Shown here piece after piece: positions 54,721 through 64,000 of a DNA stretch of 64,000 nt. Numbering within the stretch: position 1 is the stretch's first letter; the number at the start of each line of letters is the position of its first letter. Location: NCBI GenBank assembly GCA_030704615.1, contig CM060732.1, positions 62,167,053 through 62,231,052 on the forward strand, written 5' to 3'. Made by a program: the position numbers and the translations under genes. The notes under the pieces are model-generated. The model had not been told where the DNA came from and did not search any database. It worked only from the letters and a program-made list of their open reading frames with translations. Origin of the DNA: Takakia lepidozioides (lineage: Eukaryota > Streptophyta > Takakiopsida > Takakiales > Takakiaceae).

Positions 54721-54795
54721 CAAGTATATCACAACCATCATGAAATTTCTTGAGTGATACAAGTTAGCGTGCCCATATACGTGAATATTCTGAAT

Positions 54796-55250
54796 CTAAA
54801 TTATCAGAAATGGATGCACGTATGCACCAGTAAGACCTCCCTCACACAGTAGTAGTTTGAATAATCTGATTATCCCATACAATCGCGTATGAAGTTCATC
54901 ATCACTCAAGAAACCCACTAGTTCATCAAGCTTTTCGATCTCAGGAGGATTGAACTTACGCCGCTTCAAAATAGGGCTACTCATCGATTCCAGTGGATGC
55001 TTCCCTCGCATGTCCAATATTCCCTTCTCAGAATCAACGTCCGATATTCCAAGCTCGTCACTTAGAAAGTTCTGTTAATAGCCCACAACATTAGCCCGTG
55101 TATCAAACTCATAAGACCAGACAATCAAATCGTCCATCCAAAAGAGCGTCCAGCTTTCACCAAGGTCTATCAACATAGCCACTAGTTTCAAGTCTTTTGA
55201 AGCAACATTCGTCAATGCTAAGCGCAATCCTGAGCAGGTTTAGGATTTAA
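54796..55250 (-). pseudogene. Unrecognised protein remnant, minus strand
   Basis: The conceptual translation reads continuously from ALTNVASKDLKLVAMLIDLG and ESWTLFWMDDLIVWSYEFDT to a stop, then after a possible short intron (attaacag|aac) FLSDELGISDVDSEKGILDM, GKHPLESMSSPILKRRKFNP and EIEKLDELVGFLSDDELHTR. The 'LxDLxxxWxxFW' motif recalls a repeat seen in Crinkler-type and related proteins, but that is only a motif-level resemblance. No start or regulatory context was found. Confidence 0.3.
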
Positions 55251-55988
55251 ACTCCTGTCAGACACTCCTGTCTGATATCTGACAATTCACTTCGTACATG
55301 GATTGTGATGCAGAATTTGTATTCGGATTGTAGATGTACACTCCATATTTTTAGTCTTCGAAGACGAGCGAAGCTGTCATGAGAGGGAGTTCACCTGACA
55401 GTGTGCTCACCATGAATATCAGTAGACTCATCAGATTGACAACAACTTTGTAGGAAAGAGAGGGCATCGTCAGTATGGTTTCAGATGTACTAGTGCAAGA
55501 AATCTCTCTACCCTAGAATGCTCAGTATGCTTATTTTAGGGATTCTACGTATTTATCTAGTTATATACAAATTTCAGGGCCATCCTACATTTCAAGATGA
55601 GTTTGCAGGAAGCACAAAAATCTTCTTTTAACCTTGTCAAAGTCCATGCAATGAGGCACTTTAGTGACTCTATAAGACGCTCAGGATCACCTTTTGAATA
55701 TAACAACAACATATACGAGCAATTATACATCAGCTTGATGAAAGCCGTGTACGAGCAACCGACGTGATTATACAGGCCAAATCTTAAAGCACAACTCAAG
55801 CTAGTTGCAGGCTTACAGGCGACGAATGAGAGAATTAAAGGCTTTTGTGGCTACGACAAAGATGGTGACTGCTCTAGATCAGGTGAAGTAAATCAAACCT
55901 CACTTTTGAAATGGAGCCTCTAAGGAGCCTCTAATCATTTGGTCAAGACTCAAGGCATATATTGACAAATGTATTGACACATGCTGAT
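55251..55988. other. No feature seen
   Basis: Short frames only; the 80-codon minus frame at 55557-55799 has no family resemblance. Confidence 0.3.
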
Positions 55989-57390
55989 TCATCTTTCTTC
56001 TTTGTAGGTTGCGACCATGGGTGAGAACATACTGTCTAGTACCAATGTCAACCTACGAGTTTTTTGGCTGTGTCCCGCCTTGAGTCCAATTCCTGGGACT
56101 GCGGGAGAGTTTGCTTTGGGTACTATACCAATAGAGGGTGAGGAAATTGGTCTGCTAGTATATAAGGTTATCAATAGTCTGGGTTTAGTTTTCATTCCCG
56201 TCCATGTATATCTTCAAACAATTTCGCAATTCAAAAAGGTCAAGCTGAGAGGTAAATGCATTGCAAGGGGGTGAGGTCTTGCAAGTATCTACTTCTCATG
56301 TGGTGCCTGTAGGCCCCGTAGATCGTTTTGGGAACTTACCATTGTATGCGAGAGCTTCACACGACTCTTACGGAGGCCCATACTACAGTGATGTGTCTCT
56401 TCAAATGGAAGATCTACGAAGAGAGGAGATAACTCAGTATGCACAGCTCCGACTTTTTTTTTTCGAGCATCATTCATGGATTCAACAAGTTGGAAAACCG
56501 TGCAAAGAGAATTGACGTTTATTCGATTGTACAAGGAAATACCCTACAACAAGTTGAATATATTCTTGTAGAGTTGAGTTCACATGAGCATGCAAAGGCG
56601 TTTGAAACGTCCTCAAAATACGGGTCCCCGCTTTCTTGTTGTTGACATTGCAAATATTCTTCGCGTGGTCCATGTATTGCCAAATTTCATGGAATATGAC
56701 AATTTTTTCCTGAATTGAAGAATTTGAATTGAATTGACAAGTGTGGATTGGTGTCACCGGGTATTGTTACGTCAAGTGGTTCTTGACAACATTCGAGACA
56801 ATGATGAGGCTGGGACTCATTACCGCTAGGTATCCTACACCTCTTGAGGTATCCACCAAGGATGTTGTGGCTGTTTTCGTCGAACGTCTGTCCATTCAAA
56901 TACCAAGTACTCTATGTTTAAGCTGTTGTATGGCAAAACATGTCACAGTCCTTTACATAATATTCCTTTTATCACAATGGCTACTGACCCCGTGGATTGG
57001 GATTCCTTCTTGGCTAACATTAGTGCTAAGCAGTAAAAATTACAAAGTTCCTGTGACAAGACTAATATTGCAAAAAACGGGCCAGCTCATGCAGGCCAAG
57101 AATTACAATCGCAGGGTGTGCTACTCAAATGAATTCTTGCAGGTGTAGTCTGTCTGTGTTAGACTACAGCCCGGGAAAATCATTTCTAAGGCCTAAAAAA
57201 GGATTGAGGGGCCATTTTTTTTATTGCAGAGACTTTACGTGGTCGGCAATATCGTTTATTCCCACAAGACCATTTTGTCCCTCCTACTGTACATTTGGAC
57301 TCCCTTGTGCATTACAAATTGGTGTTTGATCTCACCTACATCAATGTTGAGGGACACTACGTAGTTCTGACACCTGGACGTGAATGAGTG
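55989..57390 (+). pseudogene. Transposase remnant, probably Plavaka-like, second part
   Basis: A frame from about 56032 (GENILSSTNVNLRVFWLCPA) ends near 56274. In another frame FGNLPLYARASHDSYGGPYY followed by SDVSLQMEDLRREEITQYAQ and LRLFF resembles the C-terminal 'RxSxxxxxxPWFDxVxI..YAxLRLLF' region of these transposases. Decayed coding-like sequence continues to about 57390 (VHYKLVFDLTYINVEGHYVV). It may be the C-terminal half of the remnant at 53.9-54.7 kb, separated by later insertions. Confidence 0.4.
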
Positions 57391-59076
57391 CAGGTGATCC
57401 AGACCTGATCTGCTCATTTTTGGCCATTATTCTCGCATAACAGTTGGCAATGCAAGTTGAGGATTTTGATTGGATTGTCTTCACCAGTTTTAGTATCTAC
57501 ATACCATTCGGAAGAGAGGTCATGGCGGCTTAAGAGGTAGACAGTAACATGATTGGGGTTTTTTCTAATGAAGATTTTGTCCATTACCCAGTTTGTAGGG
57601 TAAGGTTTTCCCTCTTAGGTTTTTTCATCCCTCTCATATCGGATGCGTAGTATTAGCTTTGGATGTTGGCTTGGTGTTTGCCTCGGTGATCTTCATCTCA
57701 CTACTCAGGGGCATATGCCCTGGGTAGAGAAGTTAAGTCTTACAAGCTCTGCCTGCCGTGTCACCCCCTTCCATGTCGCTCTGTTCATGTCACCCCATTC
57801 TTTGTCACCCCAATCTGTGTCACTCTAGAGGAAGATTTGAATACAAAAGAATAGCTAACTTTACTTCAACAGAGCTGCCATATCAGCTGCTAGGTTTGAT
57901 GTGTGAAGGTGGGGACACTTGGTTCCGAGAGAGAAGGTGTGTGAGGCAGAAGGATGATGGGGATGGTGCGCGTTCCAATCTCTTGCCCTCGGTGCTGTGG
58001 GAGTTCAGAAGGAATTCACCAAACCCAGTTTGTGAATGCCTCTCTTTTCACGGCTTGCAACGATGCAGCATCGGCAGCAGTGGTCAGGTTGCGCGGGGGA
58101 GGCATCCAGCTGGGAATTAGGACAGGGAATGGAATGGGTGAGGGTATACTTAGCAGTCGGAGGTCACTTTGCGGCTTGCGTGCAGGCCACTCCAAGATTG
58201 GTTCATATGAAGGGGATGCCGGGCTGCGGGACGGACAGAGTGATGCAGGTGTGCAATGCGAAGAGCAGCCTGCAATATCGTCGGCTCTGCATGAGGGAAG
58301 TTCGCAGGCAAGTTCTTCGACTTATTTTACGGTGGTTTGTAGAAAGGATGAAGAAGTCGTGTGTTTGACTGCGGTGTTGGTTCGGTGGGAGCTGGAACAC
58401 CAGGTAAACCCTCGAATAGACATTCCCAGCCGAAACCCCTCTCTGAGGAAAATCCATCCGTTACTTTCTTGATGGGAGTCTTCCCAGCTGGAAGTAACTG
58501 GAAACACCGCTTCCGAATGCCATCTAAAGCGTAAAGAGAAATCACCCTCAAAGGCTCATCGATAGGTTGGATTCTTTCTAATGCTTCTGCTTGCATTGGA
58601 CAGACCCGGATTTTGTGTAGAAAGCCAGACGGAAGACACAATTTTCCCCATTGATTCTTATAATCGAGAATATCTAGTGATCATTCTGATTACAAAACGG
58701 ATATCCTAACGCATAGGAGCGTGGCAAGTTTGAACCTCTGGTTGTTCAAAGATATTGAACGACCCAACTGTCTTGGCAATCCAGATTCGTACACTTTCGA
58801 TTGGTTTTTGAAGCTTAACACCTTCAGACTCTCGCAGGGGCCAGCTTTTGACTCGTGATTTTTAACACCCACACTGCATCGCCAGGTAGCGAGAGCTGCA
58901 AACATAAAAAAGCGTGACTCCCCCTGAGGCACTATGTGCACTTCTATAACGATGGGAGCTGATTTTCACTAAAGTAGAAGTTTGTTTTTCTTTTCAAGGA
59001 AAACACTTCAAGCATTTAAGAGGTAATGCAGATCATGACACATCTTTGAATTTGGGCTCAGGTTGTTCGTCCCGAA
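57391..59076. other. Region with ambiguous open frames
   Basis: Overlapping frames on both strands (57954-58472 +, 58036-58368 +, 58327-58641 -). The minus frame (LCLPSGFLHKIRVCPMQAEA, RIQPIDEPLRVISLYALDGI) looks protein-like and could be an exon of a gene divergent from the TMEM254-like gene. No domain recognised and no model attempted. Confidence 0.25.
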
Positions 59077-59460
59077 ATGAGTGTAAGCACACCCCAGAAT
59101 GGTGGCACCACAAGCCTGCCAGAGAACCCCCCGCAAGCTACAGGAGAAATTGAGGGACCCCCTCTGGTTGTGTGGATTGGACTTACATTTGTTTATATCC
59201 TCCTGTATACCTGTGCATTTACTGTGTTCCCCATCCTTGCACCTCTAGAGCCTCTACGTGTTCCTTTGCAATATATCTACTATGCAGTGGTCTTGATTCA
59301 TGTGTTGGAGGGTAGCTACGCCTGGTATCTTGCCCGCAGAATTGACCCCTCCAATGCTACCAGGTGGTCCTTGCAAGCTTCTTATGTGGGCTATTTCTCT
59401 CTTCGGCTGCTGCTAAGAAGGGTCAAACACAACAACTCTGATGATACTAGGAAAGACTAG
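59077..59460 (+). CDS. TMEM254/DUF4499-like small membrane protein
   Basis: 127 residues, single exon, stop TAG. A short polar N-terminus is followed by a hydrophobic segment (residues 30-53, VVWIGLTFVYILLYTCAFTV), a second (64-86) and a third (100-113). The block LIHVLEGSYAWYLARRIDPS then TRWSLQASYVGYFSLRLLLR (residues 73-113) matches the DUF4499/TMEM254 signature 'HxxExxYA...R......W.lQt...G..SL..L', and total length is that of the family. Molecular function unknown; an integral membrane protein with at least three helices. 'gctcag|gttgttcgtcccgaa' just before the ATG could be a 5' UTR splice acceptor. Neighbours are TE-derived and give no functional hint. Confidence 0.75.
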   Translation: MSVSTPQNGGTTSLPENPPQATGEIEGPPLVVWIGLTFVYILLYTCAFTVFPILAPLEPLRVPLQYIYYAVVLIHVLEGSYAWYLARRIDPSNATRWSLQASYVGYFSLRLLLRRVKHNNSDDTRKD

Positions 59461-60679
59461 GTAGAGGGAAACCTTAATACCTCTGAGTGCATAATTTGTC
59501 ATCTAGACATTTAGAATTCCAGTCTTTTCGTCTCGTATCTGCCATCCATCTTGTTTTGTAGTCTCTCTGTCCTTCAACACAAGAGTTGTGTTTGGACTTA
59601 CCATTGGCTGACAGATGAAGCCATAGCCTTCTTGGGCCTTCTGTGTACCCTAATGCGAATTGGACTGACCACAATTGTAAATTGCCTCATTGATTCTGTT
59701 TATCAAGGCAGTGGCGAACGATTATGCAACGGTAGACAGGTCAGGTCCACATTTGATAGCGATGGGATTGCAATAGCCACAGCCAGCAATGATCACAGGG
59801 CCGGGTCCCACACCGTTTATGTCAGGATGGCCTGATAGTGCTATCCATGGTCGTGTTTATGGAATATATTCTAGGCACTTGGTGATGTCCACTATTTTCC
59901 CCACATCTTTTGTGACTGATGTAAGGGGTATAAGAGGCCTCATGCCTATACACGATTTGGGGTGATTTGGTCCACCAAGGAAAATTATGGGTTTTCGAAG
60001 TGGTATAATCAGCCCTTCAGCCATGAAGGGGCATGTGCAAGGACAGTTTCTGCCATAGATTCAAACATGACAAACAAATGTGTAGGTTTGCTTAACTTAC
60101 GTTAAAACCAGATTGGCAAATTTTCGCAAACCTTGTCTTCTAACTCAAAGTTGTGAGAGTACTCTGGGCAAGCCTGGCTAGATTCCAAGTGGCTGTAAGG
60201 GAGATTAGTGAAGAGTCAAGAAAGAGAAGTGTGCAATGTTGTTGTACCACATTGTCATTCACAGATTTACACTTCATAGATTGTTTGATCACTCTCAAGC
60301 CCCTAGCAGGATGAAGATGTTTGAGCAGGAGATTGACGCCATCAAATAAAGCGGCGGGCATGGTAGGGTCACATGAGGAAGTTTGTATTTGGTTTACTCG
60401 CCGCTGTTTGTGGAAAACTGACCTAGCACCCATCCATGTCACTATCCACAATAATCCCAGGCCTTGCTAACAGACTCCAATTCTAGAAACAACTGGGCAT
60501 TTTTCTGCTCTTAAGAAATTGTCTGCATGCTCCTAGAAGCTTGCTTGTCATTGGTTGCAATCAAGAAAGGAAAGCCCAGCAGTGATTGTTACTCAAAGAG
60601 AGGGGAATCTAAGAAAAGATATTATGAGTGTTAACATTTAGAGGTAATGACCAGCAATGATCCCAGACTCTAGAGTAAG
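59461..60679. other. 3' region of the TMEM254-like gene and intergenic DNA
   Basis: No coding resemblance; frames at 59551-59835 (+) and 60140-60451 (-) are unassigned. No transposon recognised. Confidence 0.35.
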
Positions 60680-61010
60680 ACATGAAATGAAATGGTACTT
60701 CATGGCTTCCGCAGAAAGCTCAAAGAGCTTATAGAACAAAAGGAAACAAGAAACAAGAAAGAGAAAAAAAACACAAAGAGGGAGCCAGAAGCAACCCCAA
60801 AAGCAACTACTGCTCAAGGGATTGCCTAAGGGTCAAAGCTTCATGCAGGTTAAGCTGCCAAGCATTTCTGATAACGGAAGACTTCTGTGAGAGATTGGGT
60901 TGCGCAGAATAACAGTTGTATCTCCCATATTTAATAGTGGAGAGGGGGTAAAAGAAGTGTTCTTCAGTTTTGATACCCTGGTTGCGCCTGGTGCATGCTG
61001 GGCAGAGGCG
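60680..61010 (-). mobile_element. LINE-C 3' end
   Basis: The tail 'catgaaatgaaatggtactt' on the plus strand is followed by 'agaaagctcaaagagcttat', 'gggattgcctaagggtcaaa' and 'agaagtgttcttcagttttg', matching the family's 3' UTR and zinc-finger coding end in reverse. 5'-truncated within 'gttgcgcctggtgcatgctg'. The only copy of this family found outside the ABCG locus. Confidence 0.6.
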
Positions 61011-61399
61011 GAAGAGGGAAAGAAAGAGAGAAATTTCATGAAGTCCATAGGAAGTTCAACTTGGAAAAAGAGAGGTAGAGAGATGGTACAGTTATCTCCA
61101 AGGGCCTCCTAGTAAGCTAAGATTGAAAGGAAAAAGGACTGTCTATAATCAATGCAAACCAAATACTCATTCAGAAGAAACTCTGAAATCCAAAATCCCT
61201 TGTGCTCCAATATTTGAATCTATTTTGTCAAAGCTGTTTTGAAGTTTTGCAGCTGACTTGTAGATCGCTGTGTGTACATGGGGTCGGTACAAGCAGCTAT
61301 GGGCCTCTGCTCTAGGCCTCCGGTTTCGTTCAACTGGAAAACCAGCTGATTCGCCAAGGGTGTAGAGCCGCTCCATAACTCTCTCAATTTGATTCTCTA

Positions 61400-63028
61400 C
61401 CGGCTCTTTTTCCTGGATGTCAAAAAGGCTTATGACACAGTCTGGAGAGATGGCCTATGGTTCCGCCTCTGGTCTTGTGGGATCAAGGGAAAGATGTGGA
61501 GAGTTGTCCACAACTTGTATGCTCACACCAAAAGCTGTGTCACTGTTAACGGACAGAAGTCCAACTTCTTTGACATAGACCAAGGTGTAGCTCAAGGATG
61601 TACTCTCTCCCCTCTGCTCTTCAATGTTTTCATCAATCAACTCCTCGAGGATGTGGAAAGTGAGGGATTTGGGTTAAGGGTGGGTGATACCACCATACCA
61701 GCCCTTATGTTTGCGGATGACTTCGCAGGCATAGGGGAGACTCCAACCAATCTCCAGGAGTTGATTGATTGCGCGAAGAGATACTTTGATCTTTGGGGCT
61801 GGAGGCTAACGTCAGCAAATGTGCAGTGGTAGCATTCAACGACAGAGGAGAGGGAGGAAGTGATCTTAAGTGGCAGTGGGGTAGCCAAGAGATCCCGGTC
61901 CTCCCTTCCTACACTTACCTGGGCGTTGAGTTCTCCTCCAATTGTAATTGGGATGCACATATCCGGAAAGTTGTTCAAACTGGCAAGGGCAAAGCTCTGG
62001 GGCTCACTAAATTTTTCCACTGCAGAGGGGTCAACTCTGAGGTTAAGAAAACCATGCTTTGTCGCGTTATTAGACCTGCCTTGGAGTACGGATCTGCTAT
62101 ATGGGTTGATAACTCCAACCGGGCTAAGTCTCTAGAATCCATTCAAGTGGGGGTGCTTAAGGAGTGTATGTCAGCATGCTCCAAAACAGCCAATGTGGCT
62201 GTTCGGGGTGAGTTTGGCATTCCGTCCTTAAGCTCCCGACGAGATGAATTCATGGTCAGATGGTGGGGTCAACTGCAACATATGCCCAACACCAGATATC
62301 CTAAGTTAATCGACTCTATATCTTGGAAACAGGACCGCCCTGTCAAACAGGCTAAGTCCTGGCAGAAGAGAGTAGAAGAGATCCTCAAGGACCTGGACCT
62401 GGATCCGCAAGTCTTGACCCTGCTGGATAAATCTGACTTAGAGGCTGTATTGTCCTCAGCCATGAGATTGTCTGATGAAAATGAAGTTAGGCAGAAAACT
62501 TCCCTGAACTTGTTTCCAGTCTGTGACATGGGGGAGGACATCTTGGATGACCTCAAGGGTCTACCCACTCTCGGCACTAGACTGAGGGCAGGAAGCCTAC
62601 CTTTGAACAGCAAACAGAAGCAGAGAGGAAAGGGAGAGTGCAATTGCCCGTTGTGTGGGCAATCTGAAGACAGTATTCATTTTCTGATACACTGTCCGGG
62701 GTTCTCTCACCAAAGAGACGCTCTCTTCAAATCTATTAAGGGAATTGTGCCTGTACCCCTGTTTACCAACTTTGAAAGTCTCGAGGCTGAGCCAAAAGCC
62801 CAGGCCCTCCTGAGGCCTAGTTTTTGGGCAAATCACACACAGCAGATTGATGCTTGTGTGAAAGGATTTCTAGAGGATATCTGGAAAACCCGGATTAATT
62901 CTTTATATGGAGGTAAGTCTTACTACCAACGTCAGCCCCTGACAGAGGTAGGTTCTGTCCCTTTTGTTCCCGCTCAAACTGGGCGCGGGGTCAATGGCCA
63001 CAAGGCTACGGCAAACAACTCCTTATGA
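61400..63028 (+). mobile_element. LINE-D copy 2, best preserved reverse transcriptase
   Basis: 5'-truncated non-LTR retrotransposon. Frame 1 (to 61832): FLDVKKAYDTVWRDGLWFRL, GVAQGCTLSPLLFNVFINQL and catalytic ALMFADDFAGIGETPTNLQE. One frameshift near 61795, then a 411-codon frame to 63028: ANVSKCAVVAFNDRGEGGSD, TYLGVEFSSNCNWDAHIRKV (thumb), LDKSDLEAVLSSAMRLSDEN and the zinc finger CNCPLCGQSEDSIHFLIHCP near the C-terminus. The stop TGA follows NNSL. No poly(A) or pentamer tail is evident; a CT-rich stretch follows. Different family from LINE-C. Confidence 0.85.
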
Positions 63029-63158
63029 GTACAATCTCTACCGGCTGCTCTGGCTGTGTTTCTTGCGGTTTTGAGTGTGTCACTGTCTCTCTATCTATCA
63101 CTTTCTCTCTCAGACCTGGTCCTGTTGGCTCTCTCTGTCTCTCATCCTGCTCTGTCAG
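63029..63158 (+). repeat. CT-rich low-complexity stretch
   Basis: Alternating 'tctctctatct', 'tttctctctcag', 'ggctctctctgtctctc' between the LINE-D stop and the DUF674 3' exon; possibly the LINE 3' UTR. Confidence 0.6.
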
Positions 63159-64000
63159 TCATTCACGTGGGCTCTCTGGCCTTGAAAGACTACTAGGCGA
63201 GATGGAGTCAATCTCTTTCACAGAAGTGTAGATCTTCCGCTCCTCTTCTCTTATATACATTACCTGGTTTGTTCGACAAGCGGAGTCTATCTCTCTCATA
63301 GCACAGTACATTGTTTGCTCTCTCCGCCTAGAATCTGTCATTTCTCTCAAAGCAGACTCTAATCGCTTTCCCCTCTCTACAGCTCTGATCAGCTCATGTA
63401 TGACGGTTAATCTATCTGTTTTTGGTGTAATTTGTCGGAGAAAGGCATGTACATACGTGTCCTGGAGGGCCTTGCCAAAAACATCGCTGAGAACATTACC
63501 CGATGTCAGTGATGCCCTCAATAATTGCAATACCTGCCATTCCACAGTCAGAGTCTCAATCTCTCCATTTCCATCAGTGGGCACAAACACTATGATAGCA
63601 CATCACTAAAGAATCCACTAGAGTTTGTCTATTGCGAAGCTGACTGGGTACCGAACTTGTAGGCCATTACCACCAGTGGTTGAGGCACATTTGACCCCAG
63701 ATGACAAGGCAAATGCCCTCAATGCCCCACAGTGCCCCTACAAAGTTCAAAATGGTTGAAAGACGATGAAGATTGATGCAAGGCTCATTCAAGGATCTTA
63801 AACTACAAGTTGCATGTGTAAGCTGTTGTGGTGGCATGTCACTTTCAGCAACCACACCAGACCAATTTATGTTGCACCCTCAGGGATTTTGCAGATCGAA
63901 TATCCTCTGGTAGTCCCTCTCTTTCTCACAAATGGAGCAAAGAAATTACCTCATCAGTGCCAACATGAATGTCAAGACTGTCAAGTGAACTCATATGTTC
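63159..64000 (-). CDS. DUF674 gene, 3' part (runs off the window)
   Basis: Exon A (63950 to beyond 64000) encodes HMSSLDSLDIHVGTDE and ends at a GT donor (gatgag|gtaatt). Exon B starts at 63533 after an AG acceptor (gaatggcag|gtattg) with VLQLLRASLTSGNVLSDVFG and continues to a stop at 63159-63161. The junction ...VGTDE|VLQLLRASLTS... matches the family's 'vsvgeeEAlxLLkASLTSxxALTDVF' and sits at exactly the splice point used by the DUF674 gene at 11114/11717 (VGTKE|VLQLLKVSLSS). The C-terminal tail (residues after FGKA) is longer and basic/acidic (VERGKRLESALREMTDSRRR), with no match in the other copy. The 5' part lies outside the window. Confidence 0.65.

Overview
This window looks like nuclear DNA from a streptophyte (land plant or close algal relative) with a large, repeat-rich genome. 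The evidence is a plant-type histone H2B, DUF674 genes (a family known mainly from land plants), a full-size PDR-type ABCG transporter with 19 inferred exons, TTTAGGG-type motifs, and remnants of MULE, hAT, CACTA/Plavaka-like, Ty3/gypsy, LINE and SINE elements. Retained introns, many TEs and no single recognisable lineage marker fit a seed-free plant or charophyte better than a compact angiosperm; the species cannot be named from sequence alone.

Layout. 1-7 kb: decayed MULE transposase, two tRNA-like SINE families and a minisatellite complex. 7.4-11.8 kb: histone H2B (one intron) followed by a DUF674 gene. 15.0-18.7 kb: a 1239-codon intronless gene with an N-terminal hydrophobic segment, a long coiled coil built from 75-79 residue tandem repeats, and a C-terminal domain resembling DUF1838. 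18.85-20.2 kb: a decayed second copy of the H2B + DUF674 pair, so the coiled-coil gene lies between two copies of an ancestral duplication. 20.9-38.5 kb (minus strand): the ABCG/PDR gene, reconstructed exon by exon with consistent splice phases except for one frameshift in exon 2; its introns hold many LINE fragments. 39-58 kb: TE-dominated, with an 8-bp-TSD hAT MITE, a long-TIR MULE inside a Ty3/gypsy reverse transcriptase with a 9-bp TSD, a hAT transposase remnant, a non-autonomous CACTA element, a small TA-flanked MITE and Plavaka-like remnants. 59.1 kb: a small TMEM254/DUF4499 membrane protein gene. 61.4-63.0 kb: the best preserved LINE. 63.2-64.0 kb: the 3' end of another DUF674 gene on the minus strand, running off the window.

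There is no operon-like or pathway logic among the host genes. The main points are (i) the coiled-coil/DUF1838 protein, (ii) an ABCG transporter whose two nucleotide-binding domains both depart from consensus at catalytic positions, (iii) repeated DUF674 loci sharing one splice structure, and (iv) several transposon insertions whose boundaries and target-site duplications can be read directly. All gene models are by eye; splice sites were chosen from GT/AG, phase continuity and family resemblance.
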